From Theocolax elegans (taxonomy: Eukaryota; Arthropoda; Insecta; Hymenoptera; Cerocephalidae): a stretch of 64,000 nucleotides of DNA. The translations under genes were made by a program, and so were the position numbers. Within the stretch, counting starts at the first letter, position 1. Every line of letters starts with the position of its first letter. The notes beneath the pieces were generated by a model that was not told where the DNA came from, ran no database searches, and saw only the letters and a list, made by a program, of their open reading frames with translations. The stretch lies in contig CM047427.1 in assembly GCA_026168455.1 (NCBI GenBank), forward strand, positions 10,553,335 to 10,617,334, in the 5' to 3' direction. Shown here one piece after another: positions 30,453-44,338 of the stretch.

Positions 30453-33425
30453 CGATAATAATCTAGCAAATTATATTCATATTTCCCTTTATATTTTTTT
30501 TCCTTTGACTCGCCATGCCGACTATGCGAAATCGACAGTACAAAAAAAAACACCATTAAATTTCAAAATGAGAATTTTTATTTTTCTAGAGAGAGAGAGA
30601 TGTGAGGGTGGTTAACTGTCCATATCGATGAACAAACGAAATGTTGATTTATAATGATTGACATTTTATAGAAATGTTGAATCTCCAATATTATTGTACA
30701 TTATACAGCGAAATTTCGCAATCGTCCAGGCAATTAATTGTTATTACTTTTAATTATAAAATTACGTTAAAGACTGTATAGATTTTATTAGGATTTAAGT
30801 GTATATCCATTAGATATTTATATTAGAAAAATATATATTGTTAATAATAACGTTAATTATTAATTATAATAAATTAAAAATTATTTATTAATTAAAAATA
30901 TATATTACAACAATGTCGTGTTATTACTATACACATTTATTTATAGATCACGTTGTAACCGTGTAATTGTAAAAAAAACATTTATTTATTCGGAGTGCGA
31001 ATACGCGCATTTGAGAAAAATAAAAATATTTATTTAGAATAATAATTAACAATCACAGTCACTGCCTACGTTTATGTAAATGTGAAATGATACAGGTAGA
31101 AGAATTTGTTTATTTTCCTTGTCTATCAATTTATCGTGATTCTTCAAATTCCAGGTAATCGACTATTTTGTTTGTCAGTACTTTCTAATTTATGTTCGAG
31201 GTGTTCTATTAAAATACAAAATTAACTACCTATAAAACGTTGATTTTTTTTATTTAATTTATAAGAGGCATTTTTATATGGGGATATATATAGTATATAC
31301 GTATTAGTATATAGGTCTTGCAAGTCTCGTTGTTTATTATCCACTTTGCGTTACCTAGGTGTGAGAAAATACGATTTTATTATTGACAAAAAAGATATAG
31401 AAACCTAATGGACACACACGTGATCGTTTAAATATTTATTAATTATTATTATTTCAAGGATAAAAATGTATTGTGTATTTGAATTAATTGAAATTGTTAT
31501 TTGTATATGTAAATATACGTAGAATATGTATTTAGAGAAATATTATTTAATTAAATTAAATAAATGAGTGTATAAATTATGGTGTAAATTTATTTAAATT
31601 ATACAAACTTATTCTTGTAAAAGATGATTGTTTCTATTATTTTGAGGTTAGAAGTATAGATATTTTTGACCATGTAACGGAACCATTTTTTTTAAAATTG
31701 ATTAGTTTATGTCCCGTTTATGTACCGTTTTTACATATAATTATTTATTAATTTCTTATTGAGGTTTTCAAATTTTTCATCTCGCTGTTAAATACTATTT
31801 TACAATTGTAAATGTATAAGTTTAAAAATAAATCTTTTAAAACTCCACTTTTTTATTTTTCTAGTAAACAATAATTTATTTGCGGATGCTGGTACATCAC
31901 TAGAAAAAAAGATTAATCTATATTTTTTTATTTCGCTAAACTTTTTGCGACTGTTTTTGCAGAGGTAATGAGAAAAATAATGTATCGTTTGATAGTAATA
32001 GGAGTACAGAATACCGATATGCAAAAAAAAAATGGAAATATGATTTTTATAAATATTAGTCAATATAATATTTTACTATCATTACCTACGTGTACTATCC
32101 AATATACAATATTTTTCTGAGTGAAAATTAAGATAATGATGAAAGACATTGCACTATACCCTCCTAGAAATCAGTGCATTTTTGGTCAAAATAAGGTGAT
32201 TTCTACAAAAATGTCCAATAAATTCGTCAAAATTATTTTATCTAACCCCTAAAAAATATATAAATTATGCATATTGACACCGATTTATAATGAAATTATT
32301 TATTATGTACTACTATAACGATGTCGAGAAGAATTTTTGAAAATGCCAAAAAAATTTTTTAATTAAATCTTCTAAACTCCCACTCCTCGATATTTTACTT
32401 ACTGCAAAATCTTTCACCGCGAGCAATTTACGTATTACAAATAGTTCCACATCGAGACACCGTTACTCGAAAAATTAAACAAGTAAACAGGTATATACAC
32501 GAAGTAAAATTCTTCATAAAACAACGGCTATTTCGTATATCGTGGTTAACAATCAAAAAATCTTTGTCATGTATCTTAAAGATGGATGCACCAACCCGTT
32601 GACCTACACAAAAAAAAAACAAACTCCTTACTCTTAATTGGTTTTACGCGCTAAAAGGTCAGAGCCTCGTTGTAACGTAGAAAATAGGCACGTGTATATA
32701 TACACACATATACATTATCTTACGCTTGCAAATTTCTATGTGCGCGCATATTTTTCACTCTAATTATCTACGCGGGCGTGTTACATTTGCCCGTAGCGGC
32801 GTGAAAAACGTTACGTTCCGTCTTGTCGCGTATATAATTATTTTTCATTTTCGACGTTATGGATTAATTATTATATCGTGATCAATTATGAGTAGTTTGT
32901 AGGTATATAGAGATTTTAACAAATTCAAAATTAAGAAAATTTTTTTTATCGGTTAACAATTATATTGCGATTTATGACGAATAGTGAGTATGTATAGAAA
33001 GACTTTTAGTACATAAAAATTATGAATTTTTTATTTAAATTATTAACGGTACTGGTAAATATTTGTATCGCAATCGATATTAATAACATTAACGGTAAAA
33101 GAGCAACAATAATAATAATAATGCTTTATTTTAATTATACGAATAATAAATATGTATTGATGTTTATTTAATGAATAAAAATTATGAAATTACTTTTTTA
33201 ATTTGCAGGATATGGATTCATAATTATATATCGCTATTAATTATGAAACAATACGGATGTATAGAGTTTTTTGATAAATAAAAATTATAAACAATTTTTT
33301 TTTGTATTTTTGAACTATTTTTAATAAATAGACACTATATCGTAAATATATATCTTTGGTTACAGTAGCGAATTTAGGTGATGAATAAATAAATGGTAAA
33401 AAAACAAACCAACGAATAAAGCATC

Positions 33426-33442
33426 TTTATTGGACCTTTATT
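33426..33442 (-). terminator. Candidate polyadenylation signals for gene B
   Basis: Two AATAAA hexamers lie 11 bases apart on minus, about 525 bases beyond the stop codon at 33968. In AT-rich DNA such hexamers are common by chance, so this is a candidate only. Confidence 0.35.
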
Positions 33443-33780
33443 GCACATAAATCAAGTAAAAATATTTGTTTGACGCATTCTCGCTTCGGTAAAGATGAAC
33501 GATGATTCATTGTTTCTTTTTTTTTTTACAAATTGAATATACAGTTTTACATTGGTAATCGATTGAAGGTAAGTCGGGGCACGGTAAGTATTAACACGAA
33601 ATATCTTAAACGAACGATGTGCACAATCACAATTGGTTTCGCATGAAGACAAATATTTCTAAATCGATTTACGTAACAAACCATCCGTGTATAAAGAGCG
33701 TTAAAAAAAATTTGGTAGTCGTATTTAAAATGAATTACACGAAAGATCAAACGCGTAATGTATATACGGACGTGGTAACA

Positions 33781-33781
33781 A

Positions 33782-33812
<31 letters not shown>

Positions 33813-33816
33813 AAAT
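33781..33816. repeat. AAAT tetranucleotide microsatellite
   Basis: About nine aaat units run without interruption, just downstream of the gene B stop codon and probably inside its 3' UTR. Confidence 0.85.
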
Positions 33817-33967
33817 CGGGTGCAACGATGGTGGCGTGCCTACATGATCAGAAGAAGAGAATGAGAAGAAGAAGTAGAAGAAGAAGAAGGGGAAGAAGTT
33901 AGGATTCCCGATCGTGGCGAGGAAAGGAGAAAAAAACGTTTGAGGATGTATCGAATGTTCGAGTGAT

Positions 33968-36900
33968 TCAAGTGATCGGTATCGCGTCTAGAGCGCGTTG
34001 CCACCCACCCCCGTAACCACCACCATGGTGCTCGGAGGCAGTGGCGTAGATGACCTCGTGACCACCTCCACCACCCGAGACGAGTTTCTTGAGACCAATT
34101 ATGGCGCTCAGTACCAGAGCTATCTTGGCTGTCAGAAGCGCCGTACCAGCTAAGAACGCTATTTTACCGAAAGCCAGCTGTGCGAGCATACCTGCAATCA
34201 AACGTCATTAGTGAATATGTGTTATTCTTCGTTTATGCCTGCCAAGTGCCGACATTTCCTTTTTTTCCTTTCTCGAATTCTTTCGTCTCTTTTATGCATT
34301 TGTGCGTATTATATTATACATACGCCGCATTCTTTGAATCGCTATTACGATGTTGTAATTATTATTTAACAGGAGATTCTTTACTTTATTTTTTTTGGTA
34401 TGCGGGGAATGCTGCGAGCGCGTAAAAAATTTAACGAATTAAATTGATATTTAACATTTTTTTACCTTGAATGTTCATTTAAATTGAATATTATTCATTC
34501 AAACTAATGTTGAATTTGATTTGAACCGAGGAAATGTTCTTTTAATTATCGAACTTATGCAAGTATAATCGCTGGAAACAAAACAACATTCGCTTTTTAA
34601 TAATTATTTATCGATATATCGAACAAATATTTGTTTAGATCATCTATGTTCAACAAAACGTTTTATTAAATACACTAAATTTTAAAAATAAAAAAAAATA
34701 TTTTAATCAATTCATTTTTCTGCACAAATATTATATTATAATATTCACTCTGCATTATTGTAACTGTGTATCGTAATAATAATAATTAAATCAAGTGTAA
34801 CATGTTTCATTATATTGACATCGAATTTTAACATTTTATATATGTATATAAAATTTTAATTTCCAGTCCTAATCGAAATTTTTGAAAATATCAGTAGTAT
34901 AGTATAAACAATTCATTATCCCCAATAAATATTTCAATTTCATACACATTCATAACCTTAATAACGTTAAATACGACAAACAAGATGATGTGCGCGAAAA
35001 AAAGACCGGTCGTAAAGTAAGATCGAGTAAAAAGAAAAGTTAGACGATCATCCACGTGTGCGCGCGTGTGTGTGTGTGTAAATAGTAAAATTGAAAAAAA
35101 TTAAACGAAAGGAATGTTTGTAAAAGGAAGATGTGGGAAATGTATAATCAACTCTGACATTCTCTTAAGGAGGTTAGTTTAACGTCGTTGAATTGTATGG
35201 CTTTCCGCATACTATGCTAACCATCGCGAGTATATCTGTTTTGCCAATTCACGAAATGATTGCACGATGATTTGTTTTCCATTGGAAAATCGATAATTCT
35301 ATAGACACCCGTACGCGCTAAGCCACTGATTACATATAGAAACGTGTGCAATGTTGTTGCTGTTTTTTTTTTTAATATTTGTTTAACCGTGCGAATCGAT
35401 CGTTTAACTGTTCGAAATACTATTAGTATATAAAATAATAATGACTATAGTTAAGAAAAAAAAATAATAAATTAACGATAATCGTAAATTGTATGTAGAC
35501 GATAGAATTGGCAAATATGGATGAAGATGGAAACTTTCATAACGCACGAGAAATTATGGCAATTAAACTTTATGATTACGATGCATGATTATACCGGTCG
35601 ATTATTTAATTAGCATTGACCGCAATTTTTATGTATTAAACTTTCCAATTACACGGTAAAAAGAGGGTCAATCTTTTTTTAATATACACACACACACGCA
35701 CGCACGATAGGTTGATGCATTGTGTATTAAATAGATGGGTTAACAAGATTATCCTATAACCGCGTTCTTTTTTTTCCACAACTTTCTCGTATGTATAGAA
35801 GCTTAAAGAGGTTAATTTTCCTCGTACTTGAGATTTTATTGAAACAATGGTGAAAATTCGCAGTTTCGTTTTGATTCCATCTCAAATTGACGCGTGTGCG
35901 TGTATACATGTAAAACTAATGTAATTACCTCTAAAACATATTGTTCTTCTTTTTATAAACGGAAATTACAATAATTTATGCATTGAAGTGGTGCACATGG
36001 AGAATATAATGTTATGTTAAAAAGAAGACTGATTGTAAGTGTGGTATTGTCGGAAAACGTGCAACTTTTGGTTGACTGTTTACTTTTAACCGTGATATAT
36101 TAATTTTTGAAGAACAAATAAAAATTGGAAAAAATAAAGGAACAAGTCATAGTTAAATATTAAAATTTCATAACAATCAAAAGTTTTTGATATATAATAA
36201 GATATACAGTGTGATATAGTATCTTATGAGGATTTTTCTATGTATGTACTAAACTATTGAATGTAAGAAACTATATATATAAAAAAATAGCTATAAATAC
36301 TTATAAAAATACTATAAAAATATTTATAAATATATTATATTTAATAAAGATAGATTAATTTTTGTTTTAACTATTAGTAAACTTTTCTACAAACTATACT
36401 ACATTTTTTATTCTAACAGTTCAAACTGTTATTTTCAATGTATGAAACATTTTATTCAATGAATAGAAATTTAATGTATAAGAAATTAATAATTTATAAA
36501 TTTAATAATTTTCTAAGATATAATAAAATGTACTAATTTGTCTAAATAAAAAAAATTTTACTCGACGCAATCACTTAGTTCGATCGTCTTCATTGTATTA
36601 TTTTAATAAAATTTTTTAAGAGGAATTTCAAAAAGAAAAAGAATTTTAATCCACGTCATTATAATTAATCATATTTTTCAATTTGCCAACCATACACAAG
36701 TAGTTCCGACGAACAGTTACAATTTTAATTAACAACATAACCCAATGATCAATTAATTAAAAGATATACAAGAAAAAAAAGGTCGAGTATGAAATTTTCT
36801 ATAATGAAGTAATAATCCGTAAAATGATCTTAGGTGGTACACACACAGACACTGCGTTCCATAGGTAAATCGTTAGGTGTTGTTTTGTAAATTAACGTAA

Positions 36901-38719
36901 TCTCGGTACAAACAGCGGGCACGGCTATTAAACACGCCGTTTAAAACTGGAGTGAAATAGAGCCGAGATTACATATACACAGAGGTATGCGACTGTTATA
37001 CGTTGTGTTTTATCCGAGTCTACTCGAGCCTTGGTTAAAAGACATTATTAAAAAAAATACACACACACACACACACGCACACGTACAAACGTACCGTCCG
37101 TTAATTTGTGTCTTAATTTCTACGAGCGTTCTCGTAAGAAACTTACGGTTATATACGATTTTACTGTTTTTCCTTCCAAAAGTTTACTTTTAATTATGTA
37201 TTAGTTTCTGTGTAGACAATTCATCTCTTTTTTGTTGTATACAATTAGTTTTACATATTACATATACATGTATATTTTACATATACATTATTTTTTGTTG
37301 TACGGTGTATCACAGTTTTTTTAAAGGCTTAAGAGGATGGAAATAATATTCGATTATTGAAATATCAAAGAGAAGAGGAGAAATTGAAATAATATAAATT
37401 GTTATATTTCGAATAAAACGAAAGGAAAGAAATAAAAAGTATAATGTAGTGTGCACTATTGTTATTTGAAATATTATATCAAAATTGTATAACTGTTATT
37501 TTTTATTTTTAAGTTTAAAGTAAGTTTATAATGTTTGTAATCAAATCGCACCAATAAGGTAAATTTACTGATTAGATAAATAAATATGTATATAAATTGA
37601 AAGACATTTTAACGACACTTGTGTGAAATTATTTATGTAGATATTGTTAATTTTGAATTTATTACTTATTATAATTTTCAATCCATAAATTATAAATGTT
37701 CTCAGTTAATATTTGTTAGGTGATATCAACAATTAAAAAAAATAATATTAAAATGTTTAACGTTCGATAATGCATACGTATAAATTGAATTTTAATTTTA
37801 AATTAGCAACAAATACTTTGGTCGCTAACGTTTGCTAGGTTGAATTTTGATAGCGCTTGTATTACGTGTGTAAATTTAAAATAAGTACATTTAGTTCTTA
37901 CGTTTATTAAGATTTGAATATTGTATCAATTATAATGTAAATTTTAAATTTAAGGAAGGTCTATACGCGTACTCGTTTACTACTGTTTTTGTATAAAAAA
38001 AATTTTTTTTTACAACTTACGAGCAATACCAGAGACTAAGAAATGTAATAACGACAAATGCAAATCGAGAAAGAAGAAATGTATAGCTGCACTTTAAGAA
38101 AAACTAAATAACTATTTTTAGCTATTATATTAGACAAGGTGATCTCGTAAATATTTACCTGCGAGTGCCATTCCTCCCATCATAAGACCGCCCATGCCTC
38201 CTTTCTTATCTTTCTTCCTTCCTATAAAACGAGGATACGGTTAAGAAAAAAAGAGCCACTTGTTATATACACTCCCAAACAGAAGTAAAAAAAAAAAGAA
38301 AAAAAGGTTGATATTCGATCGAAAGTAAAGTTGAATAAATGGTAATTACCTTCGAAAGCATCGCCAGGTATCGTGAGTTTGATGCTCCTGGAGTTCAGAT
38401 AATCGTAAAATTTGGCATCCAACTGGTCGTCCAAGCTCCTGGAGGTCGAGTTCTCGAGTGGGTGTAGCTCGAGTGACCTCGCTTTGGCAGCGAGGGCCTT
38501 GTCGTCCCTCGCGATCGACACGTAATCGTTGACCACGTAAACCGTGTCATCCTTGATGGCGCCGTCGAGGATCTCAAGGGCCCGCCTCTTGAGACACTCG
38601 AACGGTGTCTTGTCCTTGGCGCATCTGCCGAACAATTTGGCGTAACCGTCGGTCGTCCTCGCCTCGATCAGGGAGACGAGCAACGAGAACCCGATACCCA
38701 GGAGCCACAGCCTGCCCAT
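33968..38719 (-). CDS. Osiris-family protein (gene B), 3 exons, about 218 aa
   Basis: Minus-strand exons 38719-38350, 38221-38159 and 34191-33968, all with gt/ag borders and phase-1 introns. The second intron is about 4 kb. The start ATG at 38719 follows a TATA box by about 40 bases, so upstream in-frame codons to 38896 are excluded. Residues 1-21 are a signal peptide. The luminal region carries the family's Cys pair (FGRCAKDKTPFECLKRRAL) and a helical acidic/basic region. The 21-codon exon 2 encodes a basic-Met/Gly run (RKKDKKGGMGGLMMGGMAL). Exon 3 continues the hydrophobic domain (LAFGKIAFLAGTALLTAK...LSAIIGLKKLV) and ends in a Gly/His tail (EVIYATASEHHGGGYGGG). The AQxLAY-like motif seen in many Osiris tails is not evident. 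Expected role: secretory or endosomal membrane protein of cuticle-forming cells, from the family. Confidence 0.88.
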
Positions 38720-38723
38720 AGTC

Positions 38724-38765
38724 GACTGATCAAACGACGCCCCGTGGCAACTCCTCTTATATATA
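38724..38765 (-). promoter_or_regulatory. TATA box and initiator of gene B
   Basis: On minus, TATATATAAG (38765-38756) is followed about 30 bases later by TCAGTC (38729-38724), a match to the insect initiator. The implied start is near 38727, only a few bases before the ATG at 38719, so the 5' UTR would be extremely short. The start site could instead lie at another base in the same interval. Confidence 0.6.
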
Positions 38766-38779
38766 CATTTGCACGCGCT

Positions 38780-41700
38780 GTTTCGTACGCTAGGGGGGGA
38801 AAAAGAGATACGAAGGAGGTACGAGCTAGCGAGCCCTGAACCAAAACACACTACGGGGAGAGCATCCTGATGACCCGCTTGCCAAACGAGCCTCAAACGT
38901 ATACCTCCTTCGTGGAACAGAGTATAGAGCTTTCAGAGACGGAGAGAGAGAGAGAGAGGGGCACTCACGTGAGATTAGCTTACCTGAGATGGGAGGTAAC
39001 GTCCTAGACAAAAGTTACTTAGGGGGTTTATACGTGCCTGCGACTCTGCCTTTCATTTACTTAACGCAATCTTCTAGTTTCTATTTCCTTTTTTTTTCCT
39101 CCTTTTCACTTGATTTACTCGAATTTATCAGTGTGATCTATAACTAAGTTTCAACAATTATTATAGATAATTTACCATTTAATGAATTTAATTTCTAATG
39201 GTTTAAGATTTATTCAAAAATTTAAGTTTAAATATTGTTATTTATTTTTACTCATTATATTTGTGAAATAAACAATCATCTAGTTTCTTTGTTAGGCGTT
39301 TTACTCGACTATCAGTATAGTCTGACACATTATTCATAGACAATTTTTCATTTAAAATTAAACCTTTGAATATTTTAATACATTTTTTATTTTTTCTTCT
39401 TTTTAAGATTGAGGATAAACTAGTTTTCACTTTACTCGATATTTACTCGTATGTATATATATATATATATATATATATAAACAAAATTATTTATTACTTA
39501 TTTATAATTATTTATAGATAAATTTTTATTAAAAAATTTAATTTAATACAGTAGGACTTTCATTGAAGGATGTAACTTCAAACCATTTTCTATGGGTGAT
39601 TCAGTCTGTATTATTATGCATCTCAAGAAAAACTGTTTGAAATAAATAAATACATTTCGTTTTATTTATGGAGATGTAAAATTAAAATATACACTGTTGT
39701 AATTAGTACAAAACTTACTCTAATTTTGAACTGTTAGTGCCAAACGTAACAAGATTGAATTGAACGAAACATTTATGTAAATACAATTAAATATAAGATA
39801 CCAACATATTGACAAAATTTTCATTTAATGATGTAATTTTGAACAGTAAAATATTTTGATTATTTTTTATTGCTGGTTTATTGTACGATAGAGAATCTTC
39901 TATTTTCTTGTTTTTTTTTTCCTAATATGTTATTCTACACAGACGTCTAAAAAACCGCTACTAAGTAAAATTAGCATTCAGCATCCTCAATTACTACTTA
40001 CGTTTGTTCTTATTTAACAAACATAACTTTATTAAACCGCGTAATTCTTTCTGTTTAAAGCATTGCATATCGTATAAATTTAATTTTCAATTTATTATTT
40101 CTTTTTATTGATAATCATTTAACTAGATGAAAAGTAAATTTTCGAATTCAATAGTCAGTATAATTACTGCATACAATTGACAATATAATGCAATCATAAA
40201 CAGCAAAATATTGTAATAAATTTTTAAACAGAAATTAAGAAAAAAAGTCTAACGATCTCCCTTCCCTCGTGATGATTTATTTATCATTCTCTATCACGTA
40301 TAATTACACATGCGTATATATAAAAATCAAACATTTGATACCCGTTTATAAAAGTAATCTGGTTTACTAACACCTTTATATAAAATACTTTTAATTTACA
40401 TTGACTACATAATGTTACCTTATCAAAAGAATTGCACATACACTATTCCTCGATATATATATACACATGTGTATAATAGATATATATTTAAAAACGGTAA
40501 ATTATATGTAATTAAGACAATGAATAGTTGAATTTAATTAGTATAAAATCTAATTAAAAAAAAACACATAAAAAATTCCTAATCGTTATAAAATATCCTC
40601 GATGTATCAAGAAACATTTAATTTCTTCTTTTTAAGGTTTACGTGTAACCTAAATTTTTTAATTATATGTGCTTTGGCTCATTACAAACCAGTGTGTGTA
40701 TGTCTGTATGTGTATATATATATATAAGTAGTTGTTACTCTCATTCTCTTATCTGATGATGTAAAAATCAACTTTGTTTCTTTCTCATCAATATTCAACG
40801 TAGTTTTTCCTTTTTTCTTCTTTGTAAACATCGGTAGTTTACATTTTAATTTTCTTCGTGAAATTGTAACGTCATCCGTATATAGGATAACTGACACCAA
40901 ATTGTTACAATTGGGTACATATACGTTTCTAACACCTATTCGATTGGGTATATAATTACACTCGTTGTACTAATTAAACTAAATAATTCCTCGTAAATTA
41001 CGAATTAGTATAACGGTATACATATAGTTTGATTTTCACTTAAATCACGCAAATATATAATTTTATACATACATAAATTTTAACACTTATTTATATGTAT
41101 ATATTTTATATCGACATTATTGTTCTTTTTATTACGAATGACAAACTACTCGTATGTTTCACCGGGTTTCCGGACAAATGCGCAACCATATATATCTCGT
41201 TAAGAAAAACGCCCGACAAACAGAAATACCGCAAATACTCAAATTAATTAACGAGAAAAATTGGAAAATTCCATAATTCCATCGAAGAATCGCGGCGTTA
41301 TAAAGTTTTGTTCAAGAATGTACATCGAGAACGTGCACGTATATATAGATATATCTGCGCCGTAACTATTGTACGTGAGCGTCTCGTAATTGATCCTCTC
41401 TCTCAGGTTCACGCACAAATAGCCATTTCATTTTGCACGTTGCCGATGTATATATATACATATACATTTACGTTTAACCTAGTAAAGAACCTTTTTTACA
41501 TACATATATACATCCATTAAATTATGTCATTCCAATGTGCGCGTGTATGTGTGTGTTGGTTTTTCTTTTCTTCCTCTTTTCTTTTTTTGCTGTTGGGTTC
41601 TTTTGTTTTCGGCTTCCGTTTCGGTACAGAGGTTTACTTTTAAACGGCAAGTTGAATACTCCTGTCATCGCGCCATGGGAGGGAATGTGAGAAGAAGCCT

Positions 41701-43859
41701 CCATGTTTCTAGTTTGTAATTACTTAAACGCGGATTAACGTAGTTTTGTTCCGTGTTTCTTTCTTTCAAAATGAGTTCACCACTCGAGAGGAATTAAATT
41801 GTTTGGAAATTTTAAGGCTCTTTAACAGGTTACTATGCTCGGTTGTCGAGATTCTTTTTTTCCTTTCTGTTTTTCTTTCATGTTTGTTTACTTGTGATTG
41901 TTTAATTGTTTGATTCGAAGAGAATGGCGTATAGTTTTAAAAGTATAATAATTAATAATGAAATAAATAATGGAAAAAGTAATAATAATATAAATGATGG
42001 AAGATAATTTATATTTTTACTCTGACTCAACATTTCTTTGTTAATGATTTTTCATTATTGAATAAAAAAATCTATAATTAACGAAGTAAAATATAATAAT
42101 CAATGATAATAATTGATAGTTTTGTAACATTTGGATATATAAACCCGATGTAATAATAAAATTGACGCGCGAAACGTATACAAATATATACGCATATAGA
42201 GTATACCGTAGATTAAGAGGGAGAGAGAGGGAAAGAAAAAAGAAATAAGGAATAAGAAATACTTACCAAAAGAGGAGCGGGAATAAAATAAAATTGCACA
42301 AGTATACCGCGCTTACAAATGAAGGTGAAACTATGTTCTTGGAAAGCTTATATGTCTTCTTTAGAAAATGTATATATACCACGAGGTAATTTAAAAGTGT
42401 AAAAAGAAAATTTTTATAGGTATAACTATATAGCTATAAAAGAGGATATATATATCGTATATATATGTGCACAAGTAGCAATAGGAAGTTGTCATCGAAA
42501 CCTGAATACAATGAATATGCATATAGATGGTGATGTTTGGTAAATATAGGTTACCGATGGTATATTTATACAAAATTTTGAATTCTCTTCGTATAACTTT
42601 GAACTTTTGAAAGTTGTGCGATGGATAAAAATTTTGTAAGTAAGAAATCCGTGTCGCGAAGTAGATACAATACGGGAATAGTCAGACGTGACAAATGAAA
42701 AAGTTGACGAATTTTAAATTTGTCTAATTAGGTTGGGTATTTTTGAAATCGATATTTTTCGCATGAATTTCTGGGATTGTTGATGACGGATATGATGTTA
42801 GAACATTAAGGTTCTTAGATTTAATATGTCGGATACGTCGATCGTGGTAAATGAAATACTATATAAGAGAACAATTATACTGTCTTAAGAGTTTTCTTAT
42901 TCAAGAGTTTTTGGGATGATGTTAAATATTTTAATATAAGAATTTTATAATTTTTATATCTAAAACGGTGGGTCAAACACTATGGAAAAAATCATTGTTA
43001 TGTTATTATAAAATTTTAGTCTAATGGCGAGTGGCGTGAGATAATAAATCGCAACTTTTCAATAATGTAAATCTAGTGATTACAACGTAATATCGGTATA
43101 TATAAGCGATAATCAAAAATAGCTAATGTTAATTAAGAATTCGAGGTCAGAGATTAAAATTAAAATTGATGGTTGAATAGTGATTTTGGTCAAAAAATTT
43201 CAATAATGCAAAATCATACTTTATCCCGGATATATATATATATTCCTTTCTATACTATCAAAGGATATCAACGATAACATTAATTCTTAAATTACGCCTC
43301 AGAAACCTATTGAATTTAATAATCTTAAAATAAAATTATAAATAAAACAAAACAAAACAAAAATATAATAATAAACAATCTCGAGACAGGGAAACTAAAT
43401 ATTTTTCTAAAGAATTAGATTTATTAATCATTTTCGATATTCAAACGATACTTCTTTATTATTGACTTTTAATGGATAACTATGAAGAAATTTGTATGTT
43501 AAATCATTAAATCTAAATAACAAAATACCTAACGGATTGTAATATTCAAATTTTAAAACAAAAATATTGATGCATCGATAAATGAAAGGCAATTCGACTC
43601 TTAATTTCTTTCCGACTCTAGCTAGAAATTTGACCATTTTTTATTTTTTCGGATTCAAAATAATTATTCTGCTTTACGTTTATAAAATACCTAGATTAAA
43701 CTTAAAAAAACCTTTTCTATTTCTATATATTGTTACGTATGAAAAGGAGAGAAATGATGAATATAAAATCATAGATTTAATTATGTTTTGAATATGCACC
43801 TATATTTTCGTTTAAAATTTAGACAAGTGATAGATAGTACTTACATAAAGGGCAAGGAC
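38780..43859. other. Intergenic region left of the SINE
   Basis: AT-rich spacer between genes B and C. It contains GA (38939-38958) and AT (39451-39479) microsatellites, plus several T-rich tracts. Frames at 38826-39011, 39248-39430, 40682-40900, 41308-41520, 41522-41704 and 43428-43637 lack domain features, and several overlap on opposite strands. No gene is called. Confidence 0.5.
39451..39479. repeat. AT dinucleotide microsatellite
   Basis: An uninterrupted run of about 14 AT units in the intergenic region between genes B and C. Confidence 0.85.
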
Positions 43860-43871
43860 TTCTGGCAATTT

Positions 43872-44326
43872 TTTTTTTTTTTTTTTTTTTTTTATGTTAT
43901 TTAACGTCGTTCTATTTATGCTGCCAGGGCTAATCAGCGACGGAGGTAAACGGTGTGTCTGTATACAAAGCACATGTAGTTGAAACAGTGGTGCTTGTGT
44001 CCATCGGAAGATATCATCGGTCACTGTAATTAGTCTAATAATTACAGTTTCCTGTCCTCCCGATGGAACCACCGCGATCCTCTTTACATCTTCGCGTCCC
44101 TAACGTTCCCTATAGTTCAGATGCCCGTGCCTCTCATGCACTGAAAAATGCACGAAACGCACGCGCACCTGAACTGGCGTCACATTATAGTGACACGCCG
44201 AGCCACTGAGTCGCGGTGTTCGAAAAATGCACATGAAAAAAATTTTCAGAGGTACACGTCTGGGATCGAACCCACGACCCTCGGTGTGAGAGTCGGGAGC
44301 TCTACCCATGAGCCACCGCGGCTCTT
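43872..44326 (-). mobile_element. tRNA-derived SINE with 12-bp target-site duplication
   Basis: Read on minus from 44326, the head has an A-box-like tggctcatgggtagagct and a perfect B-box core ggttcgatccc (about 44265-44275), with an anticodon region reading CAC. A tRNA-unrelated body of about 330 bp follows, ending in a poly-A tail (a T run on plus, 43871-43893). Perfect direct repeats ttctggcaattt lie at 43860-43871 and 44327-44338. It belongs to a different family from the SINE at 18629: head, body and length all differ. Frames at 43812-44072, 44100-44309 and 44148-44354 are inside or across it and are not genes. Confidence 0.88.
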
Positions 44327-44338
44327 TTCTGGCAATTT

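Larger units (their letters stand above)
30453..33967. other. Intergenic region between genes A and B
   Basis: AT-rich spacer that holds the 3' ends of two converging genes (A on plus, B on minus). I see no other gene. An AAAT microsatellite lies at 33781-33816 and a GAA-rich tract at about 33850-33900. On minus, two AATAAA signals at about 33442-33426 could end the transcript of gene B. Confidence 0.5.
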
